DNA of 64,000 nt, from contig CAMPDV010001062.1 of NCBI GenBank assembly GCA_946699065.1, positions 62,001-126,000 of the forward strand, in the 5' to 3' direction. Below, piece by piece: positions 1 through 12,589 of this stretch. Both the position numbers and the translations under genes were made by a program. This DNA comes from Loxodes magnus. Taxonomy: Eukaryota > Ciliophora > Karyorelictea > Loxodida > Loxodidae. Each line of letters opens with the position of its first letter. Position 1 is the stretch's first letter. Under the pieces are notes generated by a model. It made no database searches. It saw only the letters and a list, made by a program, of their open reading frames with translations, and was not told the origin of the DNA.

Positions 1-1183
1 TCTTATAAAATTTCTGTATAAATGGGAACTAATTTATAATATATGGTGTATTATCTCAACACATCTTATAATCTAAATTCTTAAACTTTATCATCATATT
101 AAATTTTACTCACCATTTTATCAATATCAGATATTAAATTAATTGAAAATTCCATAGTGATAAGCTACATATTTTCTTACATTAGCATCGTATAAAAATG
201 TTTAAAAAAGCATACAATTTTTATCTAAAATATTTTTATTTTTTAGCTTTCTGAGAAATTTTAAATTCTTTAAGACAAGAAATTCTCTGTGCTGCTTAAT
301 CTGAATGACTCTTAATTAAAATATAATAAAAATTCTTCTAACTATTTTTCGTAAGCAATGAATAGTGAGAATACTTCTTAATTTAAGAATTTAAATCCTA
401 ACTAATCAAATAATTGTTTAAATACATTTCCTTAAAGATATTAAATTAGAATGTTCAGAAGCATAATCAGATAGTTAGATATCTCACTTCATCATTCTTT
501 TGGCCTCAATAATCTAATTTTTTAAAGTATTTATTTTTATTTTTTTAATAAATCTATAATTAGATATAATAATAAGATTAATACAGTCTAATTGTAGTGG
601 ATATATACATCATCAATAGGTTAATACTTCAAAGTTTATATTCTAAGTTTTATATCTATTTCCTTTTTCTCGATTATATATTCTTGCAGTAAGTATTATA
701 AAATTTCTGAATCTATTTGTTTAACTTTAATAATTACATTTCTTCAAAATAGCTCGAAGACACAAAAATATTAGGATAGATTATTAGTCTGGTATATTTT
801 CTCTTGAGAGAAGTGTAAATATAAGCAAGTGTTCTTTTTACTTTTAGCATCTACATTCTTAATTTTTTGCTTAATTACTGGAAATTAGAATATTAGGTTT
901 AATATCCATGAAATAAAGAAGAGTAGTTTATGATTAAAGCTGCTTATTTACTTATTTTTGATTTTAATAAACTTGATTATCAGACAATTTATACTTGTCT
1001 GCATTATAATTAAAGCTTACTTTCTGCTTATTTATTTTCTATTAAATATATAACAAAAATAATGATTAAATAACTCATCGTATAAACTTAACTATCTGAA
1101 TCTCATTTCTCCTTAGATGGATAATTATTTTAAAATTAAATATAGCTTAATAATTAATAAGAAGATAACCTAATTTTTTAATT
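1..1183. other. AT-rich stretch, possible upstream exons
   Basis: No domain is recognisable. On the + strand, parts of about 330-680 and 690-1180 read as helix-like, Leu/Gln-rich peptide in the all-sense code, in frames that would have to be joined by short introns (for example a GTAAGT at about 693). They may be upstream exons of the gene ending at 1477. Because AT-rich DNA gives Ile/Leu/Asn/Gln-rich peptide in any frame under this code, I do not call them genes. Confidence 0.25.
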
Positions 1184-1477
1184 TTAGAGAAAGGTTTAAG
1201 TTATCATAATAGGTAATTTAGAAATTTTATAATCAAGAAAGATATAAATCATAGAAATTATGAAGAAGTTAAGATATTATGCCTATTAAATCTTTATTTC
1301 AAACTAAAGCAAGATGCTAATGAAAGTAAATTATGCTTAATATAAAAATATTTAATAAAAGAAATTAACTTAAACATATCAAGTGAAGAATTAATGGAAC
1401 TTAAAGAAGAATAAGTTTATGTAGAAGAATCGGAAGAAAATGAACCAAGAACGGTATCTACCCTAGATTTTCTGTGA
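1184..1477 (+). CDS. 3' exon of a protein gene of unknown function
   Basis: A 97-codon open stretch is coding-like and ends in TGA (1475-1477). The predicted C-terminus is rich in charged residues, with a Glu-rich stretch (ELMELKEEQVYVEESEENEP) just before the stop; several of its Gln residues come from TAA. The 5' border coincides with TTTTAG, a plausible 3' splice site, so this is probably the last exon of a longer gene whose upstream exons I could not fix. The middle part looks helical (NYEEVKILCLLNLYFKLKQD). I do not recognise the family. The gene is followed at once by a LINE 3'-end remnant and a full LINE copy, so its 3' UTR must be short or interrupted. Confidence 0.5.
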
Positions 1478-1496
1478 AATTATTAAATTTTTTTGA

Positions 1497-1542
1497 TTTG
1501 TGGGAATCCAAATTAAGTTGGAACTACATTAATTTATTATAT
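1497..1542 (+). repeat. Isolated LINE 3'-end remnant
   Basis: The bases GTGGGAATCCAAATTAAG and what follows match, with changes, the hairpin 3' terminus of the two LINE copies (CGTGGTGAACCAAATAATGG at 6806-6825; CGTGGTGATCCAAATAAAGG at 42391-42410), including the ACTAATTTATTA-like tail. It lies directly in front of the 5' end of LINE copy 1, as if one element inserted at the tail of another. Confidence 0.55.
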
Positions 1543-1554
1543 ATACATTTTTTA

Positions 1555-2560
1555 AAGTGGCTCTTGGTAATCTAAAAAAATATCTCCTGCTTTCACATAT
1601 CGCCCAACTTGGCAGTAGATAAATCTCGATTGGCAAAGACTTGGAAGAGCTTCCTTATCTCTCCTCTAAAATATTTTAGGAAATTCCATGCTTCAAAACT
1701 TATAAAATATTAGTGCTACAGAAAGGAAACAGAATATATTAGGTGGAATGGAAAATCAAGCTTAAACAAATATTCAAAAAGGAAAGAGGCAATATAGGAA
1801 TGAGATAACGGCACTAGCAACCATCCCAAAAAGAATATGAAGAAATTATTCAGATAGTAGGTACAAATAAGCAACAAGATCTTTAAACTATCCATGAAAA
1901 TGCGTAGAAGAATTATTCCAAATGAATAGTGCTGCCTATGTTAACTCTTTTCTTAACAAAAATACGGTAACCAAAATATGAATAATTAAATAATTGAATA
2001 GAACAAAGCAATGTAAGAATTTTTTAAGTAATTTAAGCAAAATTATGATTAAAATATTGCAAGGGTTTAAGGGCTACAAACAGGAACAATCTTAATAGCA
2101 TTAATAAGCATAGAAACTTACATAAAGCTTAGTCAAAAAACCAAATGGAAGTATAAGACATAAGTGATACCAATTGAGAAAAGAGATATAGAGAAATATT
2201 TCAACTACTTAAATTATCCAGTGCATAATACTTTAGATATCAACTTAGCCACTGCCCAAATGAAAGTAAAAATTAAAAAAATTTGGTAAAATAAGCCAAA
2301 CAGTCATCAACGTCCATGAAAACATAACTTGGCTAAATGGCAAAATAAAATTTTGCATGCAACTAGAAAGGCAAGAAGACATATAGAGGATTCCATTCTT
2401 AATAAAAATCCTAGATAAGACGGCTATATTGAACCAACCAGATATATGAAATTGCGAGAACTATCAAACAATTGGACACAGCACATATCAATGTAAAAGA
2501 AGGGAAGTAAAAGCCATTATAAAGGAGACAAAATTTTACAGAGCAATTTTACGCAGGTTG
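1555..2560 (+). pseudogene. LINE copy 1 ORF1 (gag-like, CCHC), decayed
   Basis: It begins at GTG where copy 2 has ATG in the same context (GTGGCTCTTGGTAAT against ATGGCTCTTAGTAAT). The N-terminal half is Gln/Lys/Asn-rich. Near 2452-2497 lies the zinc knuckle NCENYQTIGHSTYQCKRRE: the second Cys of the CCHC motif is replaced by Tyr, so zinc binding is probably lost. Such ORF1 proteins bind the element's RNA. The frame is interrupted relative to copy 2. Confidence 0.65.
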
Positions 2561-3089
2561 AATTAAGAAGCAACTCTTTGCAGAACGTAGTAGAAGAAGA
2601 AAAATAAGAAAATGCAAATGAATAACAACATAAAGAAGCTTAAGTAAACTCCTCACTAGGTAATAAAATGATACTCTAAATTTTAAATAAAATAGATTTA
2701 TTTTTAGTCAAATGACATTTAGAGCAAGCGTCACAAAGCAAGATAAATCTCTAAAAATGACGTAAAATGATAAGAAGAGTGATATATAACTACAAGAATT
2801 AATAATATAAGATACAAGATAAAAAATTTCCTATTTAAAAAAATTAAGAAAAAAGTTAAAAAACACTTGTGAAACTCATTAACTAAGTATAAACAGTAAT
2901 GACAATAAATATATACCTGAAAATAAAAAATATTAAAAATCAAAAGACTATGGTTTTGAACATCAACAGATAATATCATAAAATATCTTGAAGAATGAGA
3001 AACAACCAACAACACTTTAAAACAACATAGAAGATGCATTTAATATAAAGCAACGTTAAACATAAAACAACAATACTCATATAAATATA

Positions 3090-6000
3090 ACTTTTAACTC
3101 TTCGCAAATAGAGTGAGAGAAAATAAATTTAGACATTTCAAATATAAGAGGAATAAGACCAAATAAAGCTTAAATACTAAAATTCATGGAAGAAAAAATG
3201 ATAGATATCATGGTGCTATAAAAAATAAATATAGCGTATATTGATGGTATGTTACATTTTTATGGATTTAGAGTGAGTATAAAAGTAGGCACAAATCAGA
3301 TTGAAGTAGCATTCTATGTCAGAGAGAAATTAATAAATAAAATAAATAGAATTTTAGTATCTTAACTAGGTGGAATTATATTAGAGCAACCGAATAATTG
3401 GTATAAATCTGGATAACAGATTAGCGATAATAAATGTCTACACACCGACAACCTCAGAGTAAACACAACTGGATATTTTTTATGACCGGATAAGATAATT
3501 TGTACACACAACAATTGGTTTAGGACTTCAAATATTAGTGATTTGCGATTTTAATGTCCACATACCATAATTTTTGACAAATTAACTAAATATAGCAGGA
3601 CAAAATTTACTGAATTTCATGGAAGATTTTAATCTGATATATAGAGATCCAAAATAAGATCTAACGATATTGCAATATAAGGTAGAGGAAAATTTAAAAT
3701 TGACTACTTCTTAACAGATCAGTTTATTACACCCAACATTATTATATAAATTCTACCAATGCTGGACAGTAAGATATCATTAAACTTGCAGGCTAATACT
3801 AAAAATAGTAAAAAACAGCAAATACTAAATATAGAAAAAATAATTTTCATTAAACTCCAATAAGAATCTATCTAGGAAAAATTTAAGAAATAATTTGAGG
3901 AGATGGAACAAGCGATTTCCAACATCTAAGTGGCGAAGGTTTTCATGATGAATAATAAGAAAAACTTTATTAATATGCAGCCTTAATATGTGGTCACACT
4001 ACCTAAGCAATAAGAAAATACAACTAATCAAACGAAATAAAGTAGATAAGAAAAAGATCTAAAAACTAAGCCAAAAAAGTAAAGCAATTAATAAGGCAAG
4101 GTGAACTAGAAATAACTCGAGAAATTAAAATAAGATAGAAATTTAGGTGAAAATATAGATAATGTATGAAAAAAGATTAAAAACTCAATTTAATATTTTC
4201 CTCAAAAAAATCAACAAAAAGAACCTAAATGACAAATGAAAAGGATTACAAAGATGATTTAAAAGAGGAAAAATAGCACTAAGAACATTAGTAAACGAAG
4301 ATATATTCAACATTTCAAAATAAGCTAAGAAAATCTGTATCAGAATGGGAATAATAATCTATCAAATTAATTTAGAAATTAACAATCGATAGAAATCAAA
4401 ATAAATGATATAGAATAATCCATAAGAAAATTAACAAAATGAAAAACAAAAAGACTTGATCAAATACAGGAAGGTACAACAATCCCTGGAGGGAAATAGT
4501 TGATAAATATAACAGCTTAGCTATTAAAAGAAATATTAAATGGGAAATATTCCTAAAAGAATTAAGGAATCATATATAATACCCATATACAAAAAGAAAA
4601 TATAAATGATTCGATGAACTGTAGACCCATCTCTCTTATTAATCATATCCTTAAAATTATAGATCTATGAATATTTGAATAACTAAATCCATGCCTATCG
4701 TGATAAGATGAAGAGTTATAAAACAGATTTAAGCCAAGTAAATAATGCATTCATCAAATCTTCAAATTAAGCACAATATAAGAATGATTTTATTAAAAAA
4801 ATACAAAAGTAGTTTGTAATTTTTATTTATATAAAGAAAACACTCGACTCCGTAATAAGATCGGACAAATGACACTGCCTAAATGAAATTAAGTTCCAGA
4901 AAAGTTAATAAAACTATTTGCCAAAATATCTAAGAAAAAACACCAAATTAAAATAAGTGATCTTCTTTCAGATAAATTTGCGTCATAAAAAGGAGTCAAA
5001 TAAAGATTTACGTGCTCCCCTAATCTTTTAGAATTATAAAAAACACTTACTAAGTGGTCTAAGAGTAAAAAAGATTGGAGTAACAATGGAACTCGAGACA
5101 GAACACTGTATAATGAATAGATACTGTGGCATACTTGCATATGCAGATGATATAGCATGCATAGTGCAACCAGACCAATTGCAGGATCTACTTGAAAATT
5201 TAACAACATGATCTAAAAGATATATAATGCAATAGCTGATAAACAAAATGAATACTATGAAATGGAAATAATATGAAAAAATAAGCAACAATAAATATAG
5301 ATGGAATGTAAATAGAAAAGGTGGATAATTTTAAATATCTTGATCATTGAATAAAGGAAGAAATATCATTTCAAAACATCTAGAATTTCAGAATGTCAAA
5401 ATTCATATGCATGAATCCTAAACAAGATCACAATATAAAAGGGGTATCACTGCCTATAATGCATAAATGATACTAAAGATCTTTGTTAATCAAATTTTTG
5501 GATATGGAAGTGAATGCATTCGATCCATAGAAGAAATCATAGGATAAGATATAATAGAGAAGCTGGAAATAATTCAATGAAAATCACTTAGAGCCATAAT
5601 AGATGTGCCATTCTGTGCTGAAAATGAAATACTAGAAAAAGAACTGCAATTAACTAAAATACAGTACTATCAATGATAACGCATGGTATTATTCAGGTGT
5701 AAATTACTCCTAAATAAAGAAACAACAAAAGATGATTGATTGTTTTAGATCACGAAAAAAAATTTCTTATTCAAAAATTACTCATAAAAAGTGTCAGAAA
5801 AATTAGCACTTAATAATCAAATTTTAATACATGATGAATGAAATGGTTAAAAAATAAAAACACTAATAAATGATTTTATAAAATTCAACAATAAAGTAGA
5901 GGCTATAGTCCGAACGCAAGACATGACAACAACTTTTATTTATAGAAGTCAATGGATAGAATCCTTTATTAAATGTCCACCAAATTACCTAAGGCATAAT

Positions 6001-6790
6001 AAAAATCGAAATTAGAAAAATTGCTACCTGTTTAGATTAAGAGGTAAAAGCAGCGGGACAGCACAGACACTGAAGGTAAGGCACTTAATAGAGAATGAAA
6101 TATGTAATCTATGCAGAAATGGAGTAGAGGATGAAGTTCATATAATTGAAGAACGTTAATAATACAAAAAGGAAAGTGAGGAATTATAGCAAAAACTAAT
6201 TGCAATAGAACTTAATAAAAGTTAAGCAAATTTATTGCAAGCCAAATTAAATTTAGCCAAAATAATTTGAGGTAATTTTGATTTTGAAAACTGAATTCGG
6301 TCATTTCAAATAGACCAAAAAAGCATAATAGATGTATGAATTAAAGATTTTGTCAAAAGCATTTTAGAAAAAAGGAAGCAGAGATATATGAGCTAAGCTT
6401 CTCTCTTTCCATAAAGTAATAGGTAAAGATTAGAGAGTTGACTCAAGCGAATAAACTTGAATATATAAAATATTATCAACAGGTTAAAACATAAGGTAGT
6501 AAAAAGAAAATAAGATAAATTCAATAAAAAGACGCTATAAAATTAAAGGAAAGTTAAAAAGAAATATACAGATGAAATAGAAATGACTAAAAAGATGAAT
6601 AAAATAAGAAATCAATATATATAAATCAATGTACAATTACTTTAGGAAGATCTTTTAGAAAAAACTTATTCAAACCTTTCAAATTAATAGGTATTAGACA
6701 TGCTAGAAGAGCAACTGGAAGTAGCACAAGAAAATCAAAGAGACCAGATGAAGCTAGAAGCATTTCTAGCCTATTATTAACAATTAAATA
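3090..6790 (+). pseudogene. LINE copy 1 ORF2 (APE endonuclease + reverse transcriptase), decayed
   Basis: The endonuclease region starts near 3125 with LDISNIRGIRPNKAQ (the NIRG-type first motif) and continues through NVYTPT and a DFNVH motif near 3550; the segment that should carry the terminal SDH motif is damaged. The reverse transcriptase spans about 4400-5400, with YADDIACIVQP near 5138. Motif A reads IYIKKTLDSV where copy 2 reads IDIKKAFDSV, so the first catalytic Asp is Tyr. A one-base deletion follows at about 4893. The conserved GVKQGCTCSP is GVKQRFTCSP. Together these make the enzyme almost certainly inactive. Confidence 0.75.
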
Positions 6791-6860
6791 AGTTTTCTTA
6801 TTTTTCGTGGTGAACCAAATAATGGTGGTTCCACACTAATTTATTAATTAATTAATTATT

Positions 6861-8267
6861 TATCATAGATAAAAATTATTATTGAGCAATAGTAATTGAT
6901 TATATTAATTAAATAAAAAGTCTAAAATTTAGATTAAAAATGTTTTTTTATGGATTAGTAAATAAAGGAAATATATTTATAAATCGGGGACTTTCTTAAT
7001 AAACGATGATTTATGAATTTGGATTATGAATATAAAGATAATATAATTTACCGCTTTATAATAAAATTTAACCTATTTTTTATATACAAATACTCTAACT
7101 TGTGGGGTATGAATATTAGTTAAAAGTAATTTGATTCTTGTTAAAAAAAATGAATTGTATTTTTCGAATCTTTCTGAACATTTTATTAGCATAAAAGTTG
7201 GAAAATTAACAACTTCATTATTTATTTACCATCAAATGAAAAAAATGTCCAAACGACTTATAATAAAGGTATTTTAAAATTATGCATTCTGAATATGTAT
7301 TTGCAAGATCTCTGATTCTTTTACTCATATATAGTAATGTAAAACTTTTGAAGAAATTATTAAAGAATTTAAATAATTAAAAATTATGATATAATGAACT
7401 CTTATTCTATAATCAAAAGTTATTTTAATCATTATTTCAAAACCTAAAGACAGCTTTAGAAAGTTGACTTAAAATTAAAAAAAATTCATCAAAAATTACC
7501 ATAAAAACTAATTGATATTCTTGAATAAAATGATGAAATTTAAAGGAAATACAACTTTGATTGGAAGACTTTAGAGAGATGTAGAAGAAGATGAAAAACG
7601 ATAAGATGATAATGAAAATGAAAGCATTAAAGGAAGTAAAATAAATAGATGAACAAGAAGTACTTCAAGATGTTTGGAGAATAAGTATTAAAAACAAATT
7701 TATTTCTTTATGAAATATAGTTAAAACATATTAATTCTATTTTTTGCATTATCGAAACTCTAAATGTTTCTCTATCCATCCATTAAAATAATGAGATAAA
7801 ATAAGTTTATCTTTGTTATAATTAGATAGTTCTACTTGTTTTTAAGGCTAAAAGGTTTCTTTCCCTCATTTATAAGAATTTAGAATGATTAATTTTTACA
7901 CTATTATTTTGAAATTTAATATTATATTTCTATATTTTTACAAATTATTCTAAAAAACTCATTACATTCTTTTTAACTGTTAAAGTAACAAAATGATTCA
8001 AAATTTATAAAGTTGAGAGTAATTAGTATTAACCAGGTTTTAAAACTAATAAAAAATAGCTATATCCAATAGACTTTTAGTTAGTTTTAATTACGATAGT
8101 AAATGAATATTATCTGTATATTTAGTTATAATTAAATATCTACTTAAAATAATAAAAAATTAGGAAATTAGTTTAATTTTCTATGATAAAATAGTATTAT
8201 TCAATTATTATTTTATTAAGAATTATGCAAATTAACCAAAAATAGTTACTTTAAATTAAAAATTATA
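6861..8267. other. AT-rich intergenic stretch with a coding-like patch at 7425-7700
   Basis: Most of this stretch shows nothing recognisable. At about 7425-7700 (+) two overlapping frames are rich in acidic and basic residues (for example EVKQIDEQEVLQDVWR, and GRLQRDVEEDEKRQDDNENE followed by TGA). This suggests the 3' part of a small spliced gene, but I could not choose the frame. Confidence 0.3.
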
Positions 8268-9110
8268 ATTAATAATAATAATAATATACTTAATGTTAAT
8301 AAAATTGTTTGCCGATCACAGGACTTGAAACTTGGTCGCAGCTTCCACTATTTTTTTGCGTGGTTGGGTTCCACGGTCTTTTTTATAGAGAAGACAACTA
8401 TCATGAACAGTTTCAGTGCTTAAATTCTAAAATATTTTTCTTTTATAGATCCCTTCCTTTGTTACATAAAGTCTTGATAAAATTCTTAATGTTTTTTATT
8501 CTTCAATTTTTTGTTTAGTTTAAAAACTTTTGCATCTTCTTAGAATATGTCATTATGATCGTCAGTATCAGCATTTTTTCCTTTCAATTTTATTTTGAGT
8601 TCTTATATTCAAAATTTTTTCAATGTTTTTAATTCTTTTGTTCATTTAGGTTGTTTCTTTACTATTTTCTTATTCTGTTATTTTTTCTTAGGATTGAGAG
8701 ATTATTAATTTATTTTGAGGATCTTCAATCTACATTGATACAACTGATGATGGAGGCAGTTAAGATTAGGACCAAATTTATTATCTCGTGATTTATTTAT
8801 TATTTATTAATATTGTCTTGAATTAGTCTATTTCAAGATTGAGTTGTTCGTAGTTAGTAAGAATTTCTCGAATTTAATTAGTCAGACTTCAGATAGTTTC
8901 TTCTTATTTGACTATAACTTTATTTAATTTTTCAACTTATTCTTTTTCTATTCAAGAAGTTTCTGGGTCAACCATGCGCTTTCCCTAGGAAGGAGATGAA
9001 GAGCTTGATTATTCTAAGGCCTACTTTTTTTATTTTTAAATTAGATTGGCTTTTCTTCTAGCCTTCTTAATTTTGGCCTTGCTAAGATGCTGTCCGATAT
9101 TAAACTCCAT
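8268..9110 (-). mobile_element. CCHC-ORF retroelement, copy at 8.3-9.1 kb
   Basis: A minus-strand ORF starts at ATG 9110 (MEFNIGQHLSKAKIKKARRK). A Ser-rich stretch, a long Gln/Glu/Asn coiled-coil-like middle and a degenerate zinc knuckle follow. The knuckle reads KCWYWRSQWHILRRC: the second Cys of CxxC is Trp (TGA for TGC). Next comes VTKEGIYKRKIF, matching a segment found after the knuckle in the other family members. The 3' end holds the hairpin CGTGGAACCCAACCACG and an (ATT)n tail, seen on the + strand as AATAATAATAATAATA at 8271-8286. No endonuclease or reverse transcriptase is present, so it is presumably mobilised by the LINE. Confidence 0.7.
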
Positions 9111-10097
9111 TTTATTAAAAAATTATAATTAATAAACTAGCTATTTTAATAGATTTAAAGAGATAAAGATCTAATATGATTTAAAAATATACAGTTATTT
9201 AATAATTTAAATAAATAGAAATTAAATCAATACTTAGTTCCTAAATTACCTTTACAATCAGTATATTTAAGAGACTATTTCTATTTATAGGCTGAGAACA
9301 ATCTTAATTATTATTATAATAAAAATACATAAATAATAAATCCTACAACTAAATATTAAAATTATACTAGGGGCTTTGTAATGTAATTTAAAACTTTTTA
9401 CTTCTTATAAATAAACAATAGAAGATAAAATATTGAACAATAGTAATAATATCAGTTTATTTTCAATTAGCAATGTAAAATTCTATTTAATAATATGTTT
9501 TATAAAAAAGTGTAATTTTATATTCTTTCTAAACTTAAAATAAATATATTTTTATAACCTAAAAACATCAATGGAAGCAAACTAAAGTCTTTAAAAAACT
9601 GAAAAAAATTTTGTTTATTATCTTTTTAAAGTAATGAGATAAGTGAAAACTGATTTGAAATATTATCAAATATAAAACTATACTATTTTTTCCTATCGTA
9701 AGCACATATTTAAACTATATCATAAAACTTAAGATAGTCTAAAAAAAGATAATTTTAAAAATAACTTAAAATTATTCAAAAGTACATCCTTGCCTTTGAT
9801 GATAGAAATTAATGATTTTTATATTAAATATTATTACTTTATTAGAAGTAAAACTTATAAATATATGAATTTTCACTATACAAATATCCGATGATAAAGC
9901 ATTAAGCTATTAATTTTTTCGATAAATAAGCAAAAAATAATATTTTTTAATATAATTTCATTAAGTCTTTTATCTAGATTTTCTTAAGAAAATATTTGAA
10001 TTAAACTAATAAAATAATAAAATATTAGTTAATTATTATTTATAATAGCTTTTAGATATATAAAATTAGATTGATTCAAAGATAGATAATTAAATGT
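9111..10097. other. AT-rich stretch, no gene seen
   Basis: Very AT-rich with no domain, repeat family or convincing codon sense on either strand. Confidence 0.5.
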
Positions 10098-11135
10098 TTG
10101 GCGTTCTTGGGGAATTTTCAGCCTCTTTCATGCCGGCCTATAGAATGTTTTAGAGGCTAAAAATAAAATCTTAAATCTTCTTATCCTCGCATTCTCTGCC
10201 TTATTTAAACTTCTTAAAATTTCCCGTTCTGTTGGTACTTTTCTTCATTTTTCTTGTAAACTTATCCTAGCTCATCGTATTATAATAATCTTATTTATAT
10301 ATATTAAATAAAATGGCTCCTAAGAAATAATAGACCAAAAACTAACAGGAAATAGAACAATAAAATTATCTAATCTAAATATACTCCCTAGAAGCGGAAA
10401 ACAAAAAAATGCAACAATCACTTCTAGACTTGATTTAACGATTAGATTCTCTAACTTTTACTGTGCAATAATTATAAAACGAAAATTAATGGTTAAAAAC
10501 GGAAATAAGCACTAAAGCCTTGATGTTGCAAGGTAATTAAAAACTGAAAAAAATGGAGCAAAAAATAGTAGAAATTAATAAACCATACAATTCTATTCTT
10601 AATAATGATCCTAAAGTAATAGAAGAACAAAATTTAATCTCTTTTTCGGATCGGAAAAAAATTGTCAATTTTTTAAAATTCCAAAAATGCTTAAAAATAG
10701 GACATAACTTGAAATATTGTAAAACAAGATGTTTTTTTTGCTAAAAGGTTGGACACATCTTTAGAAGATGCTAGTATTTTCAGAAGAAGCAAGAATCTAA
10801 TTATTGAAAGATATGAAATAATATGACAAAATTATACTATTCTCCAGAAGGAAGATTTTACAAGAAAAAATTATACGGTGGAGATTAATTACTATTGAAT
10901 GTAGTAAATGCTCAAAAAAGAAGGACGAGGAAGATGTTGGGACCTAATTGAGATTTAAAAAAATTCCTAAGATCAAGAAAGGTTAAATCTGTACAACACG
11001 AGATGCAATAGAAGAAGCAAGTTCTGAAGAAGCCCTGAACGATTCCTTTACATCTTAAAACTCATAAACTAATTAGTGGCAAACCAAATAAAGGTGAAGT
11101 CACTTTAATAAATTATGTTATTATGTTATGTTATT
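10098..11135 (+). mobile_element. CCHC-ORF retroelement, copy at 10.1-11.1 kb
   Basis: The element comprises a leader of lower AT content (about 10098-10312), one ORF and a 3' end reading AGTGGCAAACCAAATAAAGG...GTCACTTTAATAA. That 3' end shares the CCAAATAAAGG core and flanking stem bases with the LINE 3' ends. The tail is a TTATG/TTA-rich run. The shared terminus suggests trans-mobilisation by the LINE machinery. Confidence 0.65.
10313..11080 (+). CDS. CCHC zinc-knuckle protein of a retroelement
   Basis: The start is ATG in AAAATGGCTCC, the same context as the LINE ORF1 start. The N-terminal ~90 residues are Gln/Lys/Glu-rich and likely coiled coil (QSLLDLIQRLDSLTFTVQQL). Two Cys/His clusters follow: CLKIGHNLKYC, and a canonical knuckle CFFCQKVGHIFRRC. 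Then comes YYSPEGRFYKKKLYGG, the segment conserved downstream of the knuckle throughout the family. Many Gln are TAA/TAG and several Trp TGA. Gag-like nucleic-acid binding is inferred. No in-frame TGA lies close to the element's end, so the stop is uncertain. Confidence 0.65.
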
Positions 11136-12585
11136 GTTTTTCTATCTTTTTCTTAGTTTTATTTACTTCTATTTATTCCTTTTTTCATTTTAACTATCTT
11201 AGCTATTCCCAATATTCTTTTTTAAAGTTAATAAATTACTTGCATCTTCTTCAATAATGTACTACTGAACTACAGTAATAGCATTTTTAGCTATTCTTAT
11301 TGGACTTGATGGTCAGATATAATCTTTCTTGATTATCATATAACAATTTTTTGCTTCTTTTGATTAATTTAAAGCTACATTTTTCGTTTATTTTCCATTA
11401 TTTCATTCATTTTTTGACTATATTTTTAAAATTGTTATTTATAAGATTAAATGCTATAGTCCTATGATATGTTTCAGAAATATCCAAATTACCTCTTTTA
11501 GAGCATTAGTCACGATTCTATTTATTTGTTAATTATAGTTAATTTCAATATTTAAAATTATACTTAGAAAAACTAATTACCTAACTAAGGCTTATTAAAT
11601 TTAAAATATTTAGCAATTTTAAAATTAAGTTACCAAAAGCGATTTAGCATTTATAATTTGGATATTTTGGATGTTTATTAATTAAATTAAGCAAAATAAC
11701 AGATTTTTTATAATTTAAATCTTTATAAAATATATTTTATATATCCATATTTCAGAATCATTACGCAAATTTCAGAAAGTTGTTACTCAAGATAGTAAAA
11801 TATTTTGGTAGTGTGATTACTTTCACAAATTTAAAATAAATATTCTAAATTAATAAAAACTTTTTATAATACTTCTATCATATTTTGCTATTTACAGTTT
11901 TCTACTTTAATAAAGATAAGTATTTAAAAGAAGAAATTTGAGAACTAAATAAAGAAAAATAAGAAGGAGGTAATTTAAATAACATGCTTAATAAAATATT
12001 AATATTTTTATCATTTTACTAATTCAGCTTCTTCCTATAAATTCTCTATTTTACTTTAATCCCTACTATAAGAGGTTTTTTGATGTATTAAAAGTTCATT
12101 TGATTAAATAATGTCTAGCATAATTTTTGATATTCATTATAAGAATAAGGAATGCAAAATGCTTAAAATAAATAATAATAATAAAAGTAATAAAATATTA
12201 TATTTATAGATATATTAAGTTATTAGCTAATTAATGCTTAAATTACTATTTTAATTCAGAGGGATAAAAAATATCAGAGAATATAGATTAAGCAATCAAA
12301 AGTTGATCTAAGCTAACTTTAATATAATATGCTTGATTATAATTAAATGTATAATATCAGATAAATTATTAAAATAGTTAATCTTGCATAAATAGCACTT
12401 TATTTAGTTAAATCTGTATAATAAAATTATATTTGTTAATGTATAAAACAATAAACAATATGATTAATAATTATCGTTAAATGGAAGAATTAAAGAAAAT
12501 TTAAAATTCTGAAATTTAGATAACTTACTTAATTATTTTTTCTATTAATAAGATATTAATCTATTTTCTAATAATTTCAATAAAC
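11136..12585. other. AT-rich stretch, no confident gene
   Basis: No family is recognised. Around 11935-11975 (+) there is a short charged patch that could be an upstream exon of the gene ending at 13499, but I cannot support it. Confidence 0.35.
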
Positions 12586-12589
12586 GTTA

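Larger units (their letters stand above)
1553..6860 (+). mobile_element. Non-LTR retrotransposon (LINE), copy 1, degenerate
   Basis: It aligns end to end with the element at 37441-42423. The order is a 5' gag-like ORF1, then ORF2 with an APE-type endonuclease and a reverse transcriptase, then a 3' end with an imperfect hairpin around CCAAATAATGG followed by an ATTA-rich tail. Read with TAA/TAG as Gln and TGA as Trp, long stretches are protein-like, but the copy is decayed. The initiator ATG is GTG, one zinc-knuckle Cys is Tyr, reverse transcriptase motif A has lost an aspartate, and there are frameshifts. It retains about 380 bp of endonuclease region that copy 2 lacks. Confidence 0.85.
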
